NCBI RefSeq assembly: GCF_050003625.1
Contig: NC_134397.1
Coordinates: forward strand, 275,832,070 to 275,896,069
From: Haematobia irritans
Lineage: Eukaryota > Arthropoda > Insecta > Diptera > Muscidae
DNA: 64,000 nucleotides
Reading direction: 5' to 3'
Positions 1 through 10,800 of this stretch are shown here, piece by piece (the stretch's first letter is position 1; each line of letters begins with the position of its first letter). The position numbers and the translations under genes are program-made. The notes under the pieces were generated by a model, which was not told the DNA's origin, did not search any database, and saw only the letters and a program-made list of their open reading frames with translations.

Positions 1-337
1 TGCTAAAAATACATTCAATGCCAAATATGCATTTAATTTGACAATCATACATTTTATTAAGCAACCCACATTTAGTTAAGGTTTGATAATTTAAGTTTAT
101 TTGAGAAGGTCAAGTGGTTGTAGATTCTAAACTGAAGCTTCCACAAAAGTAGTTTATGATCCGAAAGTATGGCAAATTTCTGTAATCTCCAATGAATTTT
201 GCATGGACTTGTCATAGAACGGAATTATTCACTTTTCAAATCCTTTTAACTGTTATAGAAGTTATGCCTTGGAAGTTCATTGGAATGAAGAAATTTACAA
301 AATTAAAACAAAAAACAATTTCACCAATTTCACTTTT
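1..337. other. Unassigned AT-rich sequence at left edge
   Basis: No repeat family, open frame or inverted repeat could be recognised here. It is simply the flank into which the first Helentron-like element inserted. Confidence 0.4.
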
Positions 338-1507
338 TATACCCTGCGCCACACTATGGAACAGGGTATTATAAGTTAGTGCATATGTTTGTAACACCCA
401 GAAGGAGACAAGATAGACACATGGTGTCTTTGGCAATAATGCTCAGGGTGGGTCCCTGAGTCGATATAACCATGTCCGTCTGTCTGTGAACACATTTTTG
501 TGATCAAAGTCTAGGTCGCAATTTAAGTCCAATCGCCTTCAAATTTGGCACATGTTCCTAATTTGGTTCAGAATAAAACCCTATTGATTTTGGAAGAAAT
601 TTGTTCAGATTTAAATATTGCTCCCATATATATCTTTCGCCCGATATGCACTAATATGGACCCAGCAGCCAGAGTTTTACACCGATTTGCTTGAAATTTT
701 GTACAAATATAACACTTAGTCGTATAGTCAAGTGTGCAAAATTTGATTAAAATCGGTTCAGATTTAGATATAGCTCCCATATATATCTTTTGCCCGATAT
801 AGACTTATATGGCCCCAGAAGCCAGATTTTTGGCCGAATTTGGTTGCAATTTTGCACAGGGAGTAGATTTAGCATTGTAGCTATGCGTGCCAAATTTGGT
901 TGAAATGGATTCAGATTTAGATATAGCTCCCATATATATCTTTCACCCGATACGCACTTATATGGACCCAGAAGCCAGAGTTTTATACCGATTAGCTTGA
1001 AATTTTGCACAAGGAATACAATTGGTAGTATAGTCATGTGTGGCAAATTTGATTGAAATCGGTTCAGATTTAGATATAGCTCCCATATATATGTTTTTCT
1101 GATTTCTACAAAAATGGTCAAAATACCAACATTTTCCTTGTTAAATCTCCACTGCTTAGTCGAAAAGTTGTAAAAATGACTTTAATTTTCCTAACATTCT
1201 ACACCCTCAAAAAAATCGCTTCTTTAACATATGTTCCAAACATATTTTGCAGGAAGCATATATATTATTGGATACTGCCGAAACATTAATATGTTTGTTT
1301 TATGTGAACATATTATATGTTTGGAAGCATTTTGAGCCCAAAAATATTGTATGCTTGGAAGAATTTTTCCCAAAGACGATTGTGCTCATTCCCTAACATA
1401 CTCGTTATTTTCACTTCCACGAAATATTTTAATTCTTGGCACCTTTTTTATGTAATACAAATAATGTTGAAGAAATTATTCACTTTTATAAATTTTTTAA
1501 ATTTTAC

Positions 1508-1583
1508 CTCCCGTCTGCACGGAGAATCGAACCGAGGACCATACAGTTTGTAAGCCAACACAGTATCCACTGGGCTACGTAGC
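1508..1583 (-). promoter_or_regulatory. tRNA-like head 'U' of I1 (pol III A/B boxes)
   Basis: Read on the minus strand, 'tagcccagtggata' is a good A box and 'ggttcgattctcc' a good B box, about 40 nt apart. After it comes a conserved ~130 nt tail ('aataatttcttcaaca...gtattacataaa...'). This cassette recurs in other elements listed below. It is a tRNA-derived promoter, not a functional tRNA gene. Confidence 0.6.
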
Positions 1584-1700
1584 TGTTATAGTCACCAGCA
1601 AATAATTATCGTTATAAGTTACATTTATATAGCATAGTTTGCAGCGCCCACGAGCCCATGCAAACATAACATTATTTAACAGAAACATACATTTGTTTGC

Positions 1701-1769
1701 CACGTGGAGCAGTGGTTAGCATGTCTGCCTTGCATGCAAAGGGTCGTGGGTTCAATCCCTGCTCCGACC
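1701..1769 (+). promoter_or_regulatory. tRNA-like head 'V' of I1 (pol III A/B boxes)
   Basis: The A box 'ggagcagtggttagcatg' (about 1706) and B box 'gtcgtgggttcaatccc' (about 1743) resemble the head of the SINE at 60138. It points away from head U, and a ~120 bp spacer separates the two. The same divergent pair occurs in I2, L1 and L2. Confidence 0.6.
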
Positions 1770-3291
1770 GAACACTTTTTTTAATTTAACTTTAAAACTT
1801 TGAAATGTGGGTTATTAAAGATTTATAGTCAGTAACAGTGCTTGATATAAACGAAATTGACTGATTTTTGGATAAAATATTATTTTTTTAAAGCAAACAT
1901 AACAATTTTGTAACAAAAACTGTTTTTGGTACAAAACTTTAAAATTTGGTATTCAAAACCTCTAACAAAAGAAGAACGTGGAGTCGAGTATAAACATACA
2001 TAAGTAATTTTATAATATAAACATAAATTTATTTAGGCGTGAACAGTTTTTTACTAGCATTTAACACCATCGCTCTAAAATGCCTTTTATTTTTCGTTAA
2101 TAATTCATTTTAAAGAAAATAAACTTTTTAAATTGTTTTAGCTGCAAAACTCGAACTTAATGCCCGCTTTTATATTTGAAGGTGTCCGTCAACTCCTCGT
2201 GGACTACTTATTAATAAAGAGGAACTAAACTTTGTTTTTATATATTTTGCTGTGTAATTTTTCACTATTTCCTCCTTATTTTATTTTACTGTCCCAACTC
2301 TAAAAAGAGTATAGTGCCCTTTCGTTATTTTTATGAAGACCCCTGATTTCTTTTAACGAACCAAGAAAAAAATTGTGCCCATAATGCCAAAATGATAAAC
2401 AAAACACATGTCCACACATACATAAAATGCTGCTCTCAAGGCGAAAACATATGCTGTTTGTTTTTCAAATGTCTATTCTCTTGGTTCCGAATGTCCATTC
2501 TCTTTATTCAAATTAAATAATATTTAGACTTAAGCATATCAAATTTTTGGCCTTATCATAAAACAGTTTTCCGAAACAACATGCAACATTCTTTCGCTGT
2601 GTTATGTTGATATCTTTTGTCAACTCTCCCGGTTCCCATCTCTATTTCTTTTTCTATACTCTCTCTGTCGCTTTGAATAAAATATCACAGCATATGTATG
2701 TTTAGTCGAAATTTGTAAATTTATATATGTTTGCATTCACACATATGATTTTTATGAAACATTCATGCCCCAAACATAATATATTCTAACATATTAACAT
2801 AGATGTCCCAAACATTTAGTGTTAGTTTAGGAACATTACATGTTTGCACTTAAATATATTGTGTTTTAAAATTGTACCCGAAACACATTTTGTTTATATC
2901 GGAACATATGAAAAACATATTTTTCTAAGAGTGTAATAAATATATATCGAGCGATAAATCATAAATAAACTTTTGCGAAGTTTCCTTAAAATTGATTCAG
3001 ATTTAAATGTTTCGCATATTTATACCCTGTTCCACACTGTGGAATTTTACTAAAATTGTGTTCCACCTTAGTGCATTAGCCAACTTAAATTTTGCGTCTA
3101 TAGATTTTGTAAAAGTCTATCCAATTCTGTCCAAATCGAGTGATATTTAAATGTATGTATTTGGGACAAACCTTTATATATAGCACCCAACACATTTGAC
3201 GGATGTGATATGGTATCGAAAATTTAGATCTACAAAGTGGTGCAGGGTATAATATAGTCGGCCCCGCCCGACTTTAGACTTTCCTTACTTG

Positions 3292-4094
3292 TTTTTGTAT
3301 AAAAATATTTCGTCCATCCAAACTCAACAAAAACTTCCAAATCTTCATTTTCAAATCTTCTCAAAAGTACGTCCATGGAAGTGAAAAAGTCAACTGTCAC
3401 ATTTTCAAATCACTGAGGGATGAAATTTTTAATTTTATCTTCATTGCTTTTTTTACATATATAATTATTTTCTTCTTTTTTTGCGCCATTTAATTTTCCA
3501 AAATTCAACTTTAAGAACTCCATCAGAAGTGTGAAAAAATTGGTGGAAGATCCCGGAATGCCTTTAAAAAAGAAATGCTGTGGAATAATTACCATTTTTT
3601 GTGTTGCGAATTGGTTGTGTAGGATAATTTATATTTTGTAACAATTTTCAAATTGAAGAAGGTTTTCTATGCCACCGCCTGTGGCTTCAAACCCATTGTA
3701 GAGGGTATATTAGATAATCATGTTATTTTTATTTTAATTGTAATGTTTTCAATATTTTGAAAAGTAGGCTTTTTGGCCTACACGGATACACAAAAAACTA
3801 AATCGATATTGATTGCACATCGAAAAAAAAAAAAACAAAAAATTTATAAATTACGAGCCCGGGTATTGGTATTTCAATTAATTTTTCCCCCAAATTCATT
3901 AATGTTTGTCAATAAGGGGCAGGATAGGGTTAATCTAAACATGTGTTGATTCTGAGTCGGTGGAGTAGAGTATAAATCAATAAATTACAGGTCAATTTGT
4001 TTCCGGGTTTCAAGTTGAAAATTTCTTTATTTTCGCGATTACTTTTTCTAAAATAATCAAAATTATTAATAAAAACAAACAAAATCTAGACGAA
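3292..4094. other. Unassigned spacer containing a segment shared with 21370-21520
   Basis: About 150 bp near 3480-3640 ('catcagaagtg.gaaaaaattgg...aaaaagaaatg.tgtggaa') are clearly related to 21370-21520, so an old dispersed repeat lies here. Its minus-strand frames in the two places share an HFF...NFF.LLM pattern, possibly a decayed coding relic. I see nothing else. Confidence 0.4.
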
Positions 4095-4718
4095 CACTCA
4101 AAAAAGTGAACCCACCAGAAAGGAAAGTTTTGGTTAATTTTTAAAAATATAATTAAATCTACATTAATTACAATTTTAAATGCGAGCTAATTGGACATGA
4201 AGATTAAGGCATTGGTATTATTATGCTATTGAAAAGAAAATGCCAGATACCCATCTTACAAGCCTGACTATACATATGTTTCAGTGTTGGCTAATTCACA
4301 TTTCCATAGTATGTAGTAAGATCTAAGCTTCATGTCCAATTAGCTCGCATTTAAAATTGTAATTAATGTAGAGTAATTGATTTGGACGAAAAAACAGCCT
4401 GCATTGATATCAGACTAACATAAAAATATAATTAAATTTTAGAAATTTTTAACTAAACTATATTACAAACGCAAATGCCACGGAGATTTCATAAAAATAA
4501 GTAAACATTTTAATTAAATTTTTTTTTACTTTTTAACGAAAATTTCGAAGTTTGAAGGACAACATTGGAGTTCAAATTTGCAAAAATGTCTTGATGGGCG
4601 CATTATTGGCAAAATTTACCAGTTTTAAGAAATTGTGAACTATTTTGTGGGAGACAAGAATTTTGTAAATATTTTTGCTACATTTGTGTATATTTGTGTA
4701 TCACTTTTTTTTTGAGTG
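4095..4718. mobile_element. TA-type MITE X3a (CACTCAAAAAAGTG ends)
   Basis: It begins 'CACTCAAAAAAGTGAACCC' and ends '...ACTTTTTTTTTGAGTG' followed by TA. Its interior ('ccaccag.aaggaaag.tttggttaattt', then 'cgccac...') is shared with the elements at 12751, 34394 and 35589. It is noncoding. It carries a nested 262-bp insert at 4159-4420. Confidence 0.6.
4159..4420. mobile_element. Foldback insert Y1 with 17-bp direct flanks
   Basis: Inverted arms of about 46 bp (4159-4205 and 4326-4371; core 'aaatgcgagctaattggaca') enclose about 120 bp. The insert is bounded by exact 17-bp direct repeats 'taaaaatataattaaat' at 4142-4158 and 4421-4437. The target duplication is too long for Tc1/mariner or hAT insertion. 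Its class is unknown to me. Confidence 0.55.
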
Positions 4719-4829
4719 TAATATATCAAAAATAAACTTTGTATCAATTGAGTGAAATTATTATCTTTATTTCGAAAACGAACCGCGAAAATTTCAATGC
4801 GAACAGCAAACACAGTCATTTAAATACTA

Positions 4830-5230
4830 TGAAGAAAAAGTGAATCCACCAGGAAGCAAAGTGTAGGTTAATTTCAGAAAAATTTTAAATAAACTGTAAT
4901 AGAAACGCCGACATTACAAAAGTTAATACAAATTTTTCGACAAGTTAAAGAAAATTTATTAGACATTTTTTTCGAAGGAAAAAAAGTGGAGTTTATTTAA
5001 ATGTCTTTAGTGTCATACGAAGTTCATGATGAGCAGATTTGTGGTAAAATTTACAAATTTTAAGAAATTATGAACGCCTTTTTAGTAATTTAAATAACAT
5101 ACGTAAAAAAATTATTAAAATCAAGGAAACTTTCTCATTTTGGAAAAATTTTTACTAAAACATAATAACTAGCACGAACTAAAATAGAGTTAAATTGACT
5201 TTAGGCCGTGAAGAGTTTACTTTTTTAGTG
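4830..5230. mobile_element. TA-type MITE X3b, second copy of the X family
   Basis: It starts near 'aaaaagtgaatccaccagg' and ends '...gaagagtttacttttttagtg' followed by TA. The interior matches X3a and X2. The left terminus is decayed, so the start is approximate. It is noncoding. Confidence 0.45.
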
Positions 5231-6250
5231 TAGCTACTTCCCTTTAAGACAATGTTAAAATTCAATATCATTAATTTTTTTTTTTTAATTTCTATCTGAA
5301 AATTTGTTTAAAAGAATTCTATGTTTTGAATTTAGGGAATTATAATTATAAAAAATCCACCGAAAGATATTTCAGATAACCACTAATTGCGATTATTCGA
5401 CAAACTGCCATATGGTGTATGTCGTTGCTAAAGACGTACATAGCAGTACATCCCACCATATTTGAATTCAAGCGTATATCTTGCTAAAGGCCTTGAATGC
5501 GAGTTGAATTCATACTGTGTCTCACTACTGTCTATATTTGAACATAACTGTTAATTAAGTCGGAAAAGTACTTTGTAAGTGTCGATAACGGAAATGTACT
5601 GGTGGGAAAAATTTTTTGGCGATTAAACCCGCTTTACAGCACTTTCGCTAATTCTTGTTGCATACAGTTTTTCCTCGAGGAATTTTAAATAGCAAATATA
5701 GCAATGTATGTGTTATGTTTGTCGGAAATTTATTTAGAGGTGCATGACGGCCTATAATGTTACTCGAGATCTACGAAAAATTGATCATTTTAAACTAGTT
5801 TTTATTGTGTACTTGCAAATTGACTACCCATATACAGTCAAACAGACTCAAGAGGTGACCGTCAATCTATAGGAAAGGTTGAAAGTCTTCTGAGTGTTTC
5901 GCAGAGTGAATAGTTTGACATAAAAAACGGCGTTTATAAACGACTGATACTTTATGAAATACTTCATGAAAAATGACATCATAAACGAATAATTGTTTCC
6001 TAATCCACTAATAATTCCTTGGTCAGCTGATAAATTATAAAATGCTGTATTTGGACATATTGAAAGTAGCATATGTCGGTAAAATAGTTTCAATAGTATA
6101 CAGTACTATATACAGATGTTCCACCGAGTACTAAACTGTTACACTATATCGCCATCTGTAGGAAAAACACTCAGTACACAGCTTGGGTTCACGCATAAAA
6201 TAGCCGTCATAGTACAGACAAGAATCAATCGGGTGTTTGCGTTTACGGAA
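5231..6250. other. Unassigned sequence
   Basis: No family was recognised over about 1 kb. Short frames (for example 5848-6093 minus and 6116-6331 plus) show no codon-like structure or known motif. The second runs into the GC-rich hAT MITE. Confidence 0.35.
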
Positions 6251-6710
6251 CAGAGAATGAAGCCGACCCATTTTTGTCGGCGGCGGCTGACACTAAATTT
6301 TTGTCTCCGGCGGCGGCGGCTTGACGGCTAAGCCGATATAGATTTGTCCATTCGGCGGTGGACAATTATCCATTATAAAATCAATTTGAAGTTATTCGAA
6401 TGGTAATGAGATTAGTTGTACAACCAATCTTACAATCAAATTTACATTGACTTCAAATTTTCTGAGCAAATTTTTTTGCAAAGTTATTATAGCAGTGTGA
6501 AATAGATTGATTGTGGGTGGAAGGTTCAAAATTTTGGAATAAAGTACGACAATTAGTAATACATTTTTCTGATTTAAATCGATATTTTTGATTAATTGGC
6601 GGCTAAATTTGAGTCGAGATGAGTCGATATATTCGGCGGCGGCGTCGACTGGTCAAAAATCGTCGGCGGCGACTGAAATCGGCGGCGCGACTCGGCGGCT
6701 TCATTCTCTG
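6251..6710. mobile_element. hAT-type MITE rich in CGGCGG motifs
   Basis: It has perfect 15-bp terminal inverted repeats CAGAGAATGAAGCCG / CGGCTTCATTCTCTG. Perfect 8-bp duplications TTACGGAA flank it at 6243-6250 and 6711-6718. The 8-bp duplication and the CA...TG ends are the hAT signature. Both subterminal zones are packed with CGGCGGC/GCCGAC, very GC-rich against the AT-rich surroundings. These are probably transposase-binding subterminal motifs (inference). It is noncoding. Confidence 0.8.
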
Positions 6711-7273
6711 TTACGGAACTAAATTAGTTCTACGATTTATCGTTCCAGCATGCTGTTGCTGTTACTTGCTCAATAATTTTGGATGAAGAGCTTACAGTTA
6801 TTTTTTGGCTTTTATTTCTTGAAAAATTAGATATAAAACGTTTTTGAAATGGGTACATTGAACAATTAATTTGAATTTATCAAGATATCCGTTAGATTTT
6901 GCCGAAAGCAAATATAAAAAAATATTCTAAATATTACCTGGAACAACAGTTGTATACACATCTTATACACCCTCAAAAAAAATCGCTTCTTTAACATATG
7001 TTCCAAACATATTTTGCAGGAAGCACATATATTATTGCATACTGCCGAAACATTAATATGTTTGTTTTATGTGAACATATTATATGTTTGGAAGCATTTT
7101 GAGCCAAAAATATTATATGCTTGGAAGAATTTTTCCCAAACACGATTGTGCTCATTCCCTAACATACTCGTAATTTTCACTTCCACGAAATTTTTTAGTT
7201 ATTGGCACCTTTCTCTGTAATACAAATAATGTTGAAGAAATTATTCACTTTTATAAATTTTTTAAATTTTACC

Positions 7274-7350
7274 TTTCGCCTGCACGGAGAATCGAACCGA
7301 GGACCATACAGTTTCTAAGCCAACACACTATCCATTGGGCTACGTAGCTG
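7274..7350 (-). promoter_or_regulatory. tRNA-like head U of I2
   Basis: The minus-strand A box 'tagcccaatggata' and B box 'ggttcgattctcc' are in the same position as in I1. Confidence 0.55.
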
Positions 7351-7465
7351 TTATAGTCACCAGTAGATAATTATCGTTTTAAGTTACATTTATATAGCAT
7401 AGTTTGCAGCGCCCACGAGCCCATGCAAACATAACATTATTTAACAGAAACATACATTTGTTTGC

Positions 7466-7537
7466 CACGTGGAGCAGTGGTTAGCATGTCTGCCTTGCAT
7501 GCAAAGGGTCGTGGGTTCAATCCCTGCTCCGACCGAA

Positions 7538-7569
<32 letters not shown>
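7466..7569 (+). promoter_or_regulatory. tRNA-like head V of I2 with T30 tract
   Basis: The A box 'ggagcagtggttagcatg' and B box 'gtgggttcaatccc' are followed, about 10 nt after the tRNA-like part, by an unbroken run of about 30 T. On pol III rules this would end transcription immediately after the head. Confidence 0.55.
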
Positions 7570-7577
<8 letters not shown>

Positions 7578-8757
7578 CATTTATATTTATACTATATTAT
7601 TTTTTTTTAAATGAAACATCGAAATGTGCGTTATTAAAGATTTGCTTGATATAAACGAAATTGAATGATTTTTGGATAAAATATTATTTTTTATTGCAAA
7701 AATAACAATCTTGTAATAAAAAAACTGTTTTTGTACAAAACTTTAAAATTTGGAAGGAATTCAAACACTCTAACAAAAGAAGAACGTGGAGTCGAGTATA
7801 AACATACATACATAATTTTATAATATAAACATAAATTTATTTAGGAGTGAACAGTTTTTTACTAGCATTTAACACCATCGCTCTAAAATTCCTTTTATTT
7901 TTCTTTAATAATTCATTTTAAAGAAAATAAACTTTTTAAATTGTTTTAGCTGTAAAAGTCGAACTTAATACACGCTTTTATATTTGATGGTGTCCGTCAA
8001 CTCCTCGTGGACTACTTTTTAATAAAGAGAAACTAAACTTTGTTTTTTTACATTTTACTGTGTAATTTTTCACTATTTCCTCCTTATTTCATTTTACCGT
8101 CCCAACTCTAAAAAGAGTATAGTGCCCTTTCGTTATTTTTATGAAGACCCCTGATTTCTTTTAACGAACCAAGAAAAAAATAATGCCAAAATGATAAACA
8201 AAACACATGTCCACACATACATAAAATGCTGCTCTCAAGGCGAAAACATAAGCTGTTTGTTTTTCAAATGTCTATTCTCTTGGTTCAGAATGTATATTCT
8301 CTTTATTCAAATTAAATAATATTTAGACTTAAACATATCAAATTTTTGGCCTTATCATAAAACAGTTTTCCGAAACAACATACAAGCGGTTTCACAGAAA
8401 TTGTTCTCTTTTGACTCTTTTGCTGTGTTATATTGATATCTTTCGTCAACTCTCCCGGTTTCCATCTCTATTTCTCTCTATACTCTCTCTGTCGCTTTGA
8501 ATAAAATATCACAACATATGTATGTTTAGTTGAAATTTGTAAATTTATATATGTTTGTATTCACACATATGATTTTTATGAAACATTCATGCCCCAAACA
8601 TAATATATTCTAACATATTAACATAGATGTCCCAAACATTAAGTGTTAGTTTAGGAAAATTACATGTTCGCACTTAAATATATTGTGGTTTAAAATCGTG
8701 CCCGAAACACATTTTGTTTATATCGGAACATATGAAAAACATATTTTTCTAACAGTG

Positions 8758-8921
8758 TAGGAGCAATCAAATCCTACTATTTCTAAAATATTTCCCTTTT
8801 TTTATTAGATGATAGAATAGTTTTAAAGAAAAAATACCATATTCAAAACTGATGAGGAATATGGAAGTTCCGAACCGGCCGTCTATCTAACCAGCCAACC
8901 AGGCTTGGCCCATGAAAACTA
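8758..8921. other. Short spacer with a 45-bp segment shared with 31609-31650
   Basis: The stretch 'ggaatatgg...cggccgtctatctaacca' (8850-8893) reappears just left of the L2 element near 31609. Two different cassette families therefore sit next to the same older repeat. Confidence 0.4.
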
Positions 8922-9897
8922 CACGGATGAAAAAGACTGTTTTTCATATGTTTGGCTATAAACATTATATGTTTGGAACACAAATTTTTAAACACAATAT
9001 TTTTGAGAGCAAGCATATAATGTTCATAAACTAGCATAACATGTTTGGGACATATATGTTAATATGTTAGAACATATTATGTTTGGGACATAAAATGTTT
9101 GTAAATATAATATGCTTGGATGCAAACATATATTAATTTAGAAATAGCCTATAAACATATATGTGTTTAGTAGCTTGGAGCGCTATTTAATAGGGAGCGA
9201 TATTGAATTAAGTTTGTGGTTGTTGCTTGTTATTACAAAATTAACATTTTATTTTTCCTTGGGCAATTGATCAGCTACTTCTTTGATCCTTACAAACTGT
9301 GTGGTCCGCTGTTCGAATCCCCGTCCGGCAAAAGGTAAAATTAAAATAAAAAAATCATACAATTGAATAATTTCTTCTACAATGTTTGTATTACAGAAAA
9401 AGGTGCTAAGAACTAAAAAATCTCGTGGAAGTGAGAAAGATGTGGGGGAATATACAATTGGGCAGAAACAAAATTTTGAGCATTCAGGTCGAAAACCTAT
9501 GTTGTTAGCACCTATATTACCTGTTTATTTTCATAATTCATTATGATTGTAAATATATAAATAAATAAATAAAATTTTGAGCACAATATTGTTTGGGAGA
9601 ATTTTTTTTAAGCATATAATATTTTTGGGTGCAAAATGCTTCCAAACATATTATATGTTCACATAATAACATATTGTTTTTTGGAAGACAACATTATTGA
9701 ATTTGGATGCAAAAATACAAAATGTTTGGAACTTAGACTACCCAAACATATATTGTTTAGACCAATATGCTTTCAAACATATTATATATTGGAAGAGATC
9801 AAACATATAAATGTTTGGGCAATACCCAAAAATGTATATGCTTGAAGCAAAATATGTTTGGGAGTATATGTTACAGACGCGATTTTTTGTGAGCGTG
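8922..9897 (-). mobile_element. Cassette element I3 (short form, one head)
   Basis: TA flanks lie at 8920-8921 and 9898-9899. The right end, read on the minus strand, is CACGCTCACAAAAAATCGC, the I-family start. The arms carry dozens of CAAACATAT/ATGTTTGG motifs. It has one tRNA-like unit (9272-9334) and lacks head V. An inverted sister copy is at 48239-49193. Confidence 0.65.
9272..9334 (+). promoter_or_regulatory. Degenerate tRNA-like head U of I3
   Basis: The B box 'gttcgaatcccc' is intact, while the A box region is decayed. The downstream tail ('aataatttcttctacaatgtttgtattacagaaaaagg') is the conserved U tail. Confidence 0.45.
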
Positions 9898-10189
9898 TAG
9901 AGGTCTCTTCTTCGTTATCGATAACAACAGGACATTCATAAGAATGCACAGATATGGATTCAACAGTAGAAATTGGATTTTATGTATCGTAGAACTATGC
10001 CCTATCTTCCGACATTCGGAATCACAATCTTTTCATTTGGTGCTTATGTTAATGTCCTTAACCCTAGGTTTGGCACCAATTTTTTCCACATTATCTGCCA
10101 CTATTTACATATGTAAATATTTTGATTTTTAGATCGTAACGCTGCTTTATGTTTGTTTTGCATTTTGATATTCGCTACAGAGGAAATAT
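9898..10189. other. Unassigned short spacer
   Basis: Nothing was recognised between I3 and the Helentron-like tandem repeat fragment. Confidence 0.3.
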
Positions 10190-10800
10190 TGTTGTTTTTT
10201 TTTTTAACATAATCTGTTGGACATTATTGAAATCGGTTCAGAATAAGGGAGAAGAATTTACAATCTTACTATGCATGACAAATTTGATTGAAATCGGTTC
10301 AGATTTAGATATCGCTTCCATATATATCTCTTTCGACCGATGTTTACATATGGGGTTAGGTTAGGTTAGGTGGCAGCCCGATGTATCAGGCTGACTTAGA
10401 CTATTCAGTCCATTGTGATACCACATTGGTGAACTTCTCTCTTATCACTGAGTGCTGCCCGATTCCATGTTAAGCTCAATGACAAGGGACCACCTTTTTA
10501 TAGCCGAGTCCGAACGGCGTTCCACATTGCAGTGAAACCACTTAGAGAAGCTCAACCTCAGAAATGTCACCAGCATTACTGAGGTGGGATAATCCACCGC
10601 TGAAAAACTTTTTGGTGTTCGGTCGAAGCAGGAATCGAACCCACGACCTTGTGTATGCAAGGCGGGCATGCTAACCATTGCACCACTGCGGCTCCCTTAC
10701 ATATGGGAACACAGAGTCCAAATTTGGTTTAAATCGGTTCAGGTTTAGATACAGCTCCCATGTATATCTATAGTCCAATTTATACACATATGATACTCCA
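10190..10800 (+). mobile_element. Helentron-like fragment H2 (tandem units only), split by a SINE
   Basis: It has units with the 'aaatcggttcagatttagatat...ttccatatatatct' core, as in H1, but no terminal hairpins. The SINE at 10355-10696 interrupts it. Confidence 0.5.
10355..10696 (-). mobile_element. tRNA-derived SINE S1, complete
   Basis: Read on the minus strand it starts with a tRNA-like head (A box 'tggtgcaatggttagcatg', B box 'ggtcgtgggttcgattcc'). A ~250 bp body follows, and it ends in a CCTAACCTAACC tail. Exact 11-bp target duplications TTACATATGGG (10344-10354 and 10697-10707) prove target-primed insertion. The other copies here are at 51767, 55838 and 60138. It is noncoding; it would be transcribed by RNA polymerase III and moved by a partner LINE (established for SINEs). 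Confidence 0.85.

Larger units (their letters stand above)
1202..2933 (+). mobile_element. Cassette element I1: TA-flanked inverted-end element with two tRNA-like cassettes
   Basis: The ends are 'CACCCTCAAAAAAATCGC' and '...TTTTTCTAAGAGTG', flanked by TA at 1200-1201 and 2934-2935. The empty site 'cttcTAata' is present in sister Helentron copies near 26711 and 47813, which proves insertion with a TA duplication. Both arms are dense in AACATAT/ATGTTTGG motifs in both orientations. The centre holds two divergent tRNA-like heads (1508-1583 minus, 1701-1769 plus) with a conserved tail after each. There is no protein frame. A second near-identical copy lies at 6968-8757. I do not recognise the family by name; the TA target suggests mobilisation by a Tc1/mariner-type transposase (inference). 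Confidence 0.7.
338..3291 (+). mobile_element. Helentron-like element H1, split by cassette element I1
   Basis: The element opens with a TATACCC...GGGTATTA palindrome, followed by the conserved 'gagtcgatataaccatgtccgtctg' region. It then has four tandem units of about 152 bp (the core 'ggttcagatttagatata' recurs near 603, 755, 907 and 1061). It ends in an AGTCGG/CCGACT hairpin followed by 'ttccttacttgttt'. This layout matches DINE-1/mini-me elements, which are regarded as non-autonomous Helentrons. It carries no coding capacity; the short frames inside are repeat shadows. Positions 1202-2933 are a later insertion, and removing them restores continuity with the sister copies at 25996 and 46807. 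Confidence 0.7.
6968..8757 (+). mobile_element. Cassette element I2, second copy of I1
   Basis: It is collinear and nearly identical with 1202-2933, with the same 'CACCCTCAAAA' start, '...AACAGTG' end and TA flanks (6966-6967 and 8758-8759). It contains the divergent heads U (7274-7350) and V (7466-7535) and a 30-nt T run (7540-7569) just after V. The T run would be a strong pol III terminator. It is noncoding. Confidence 0.7.
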
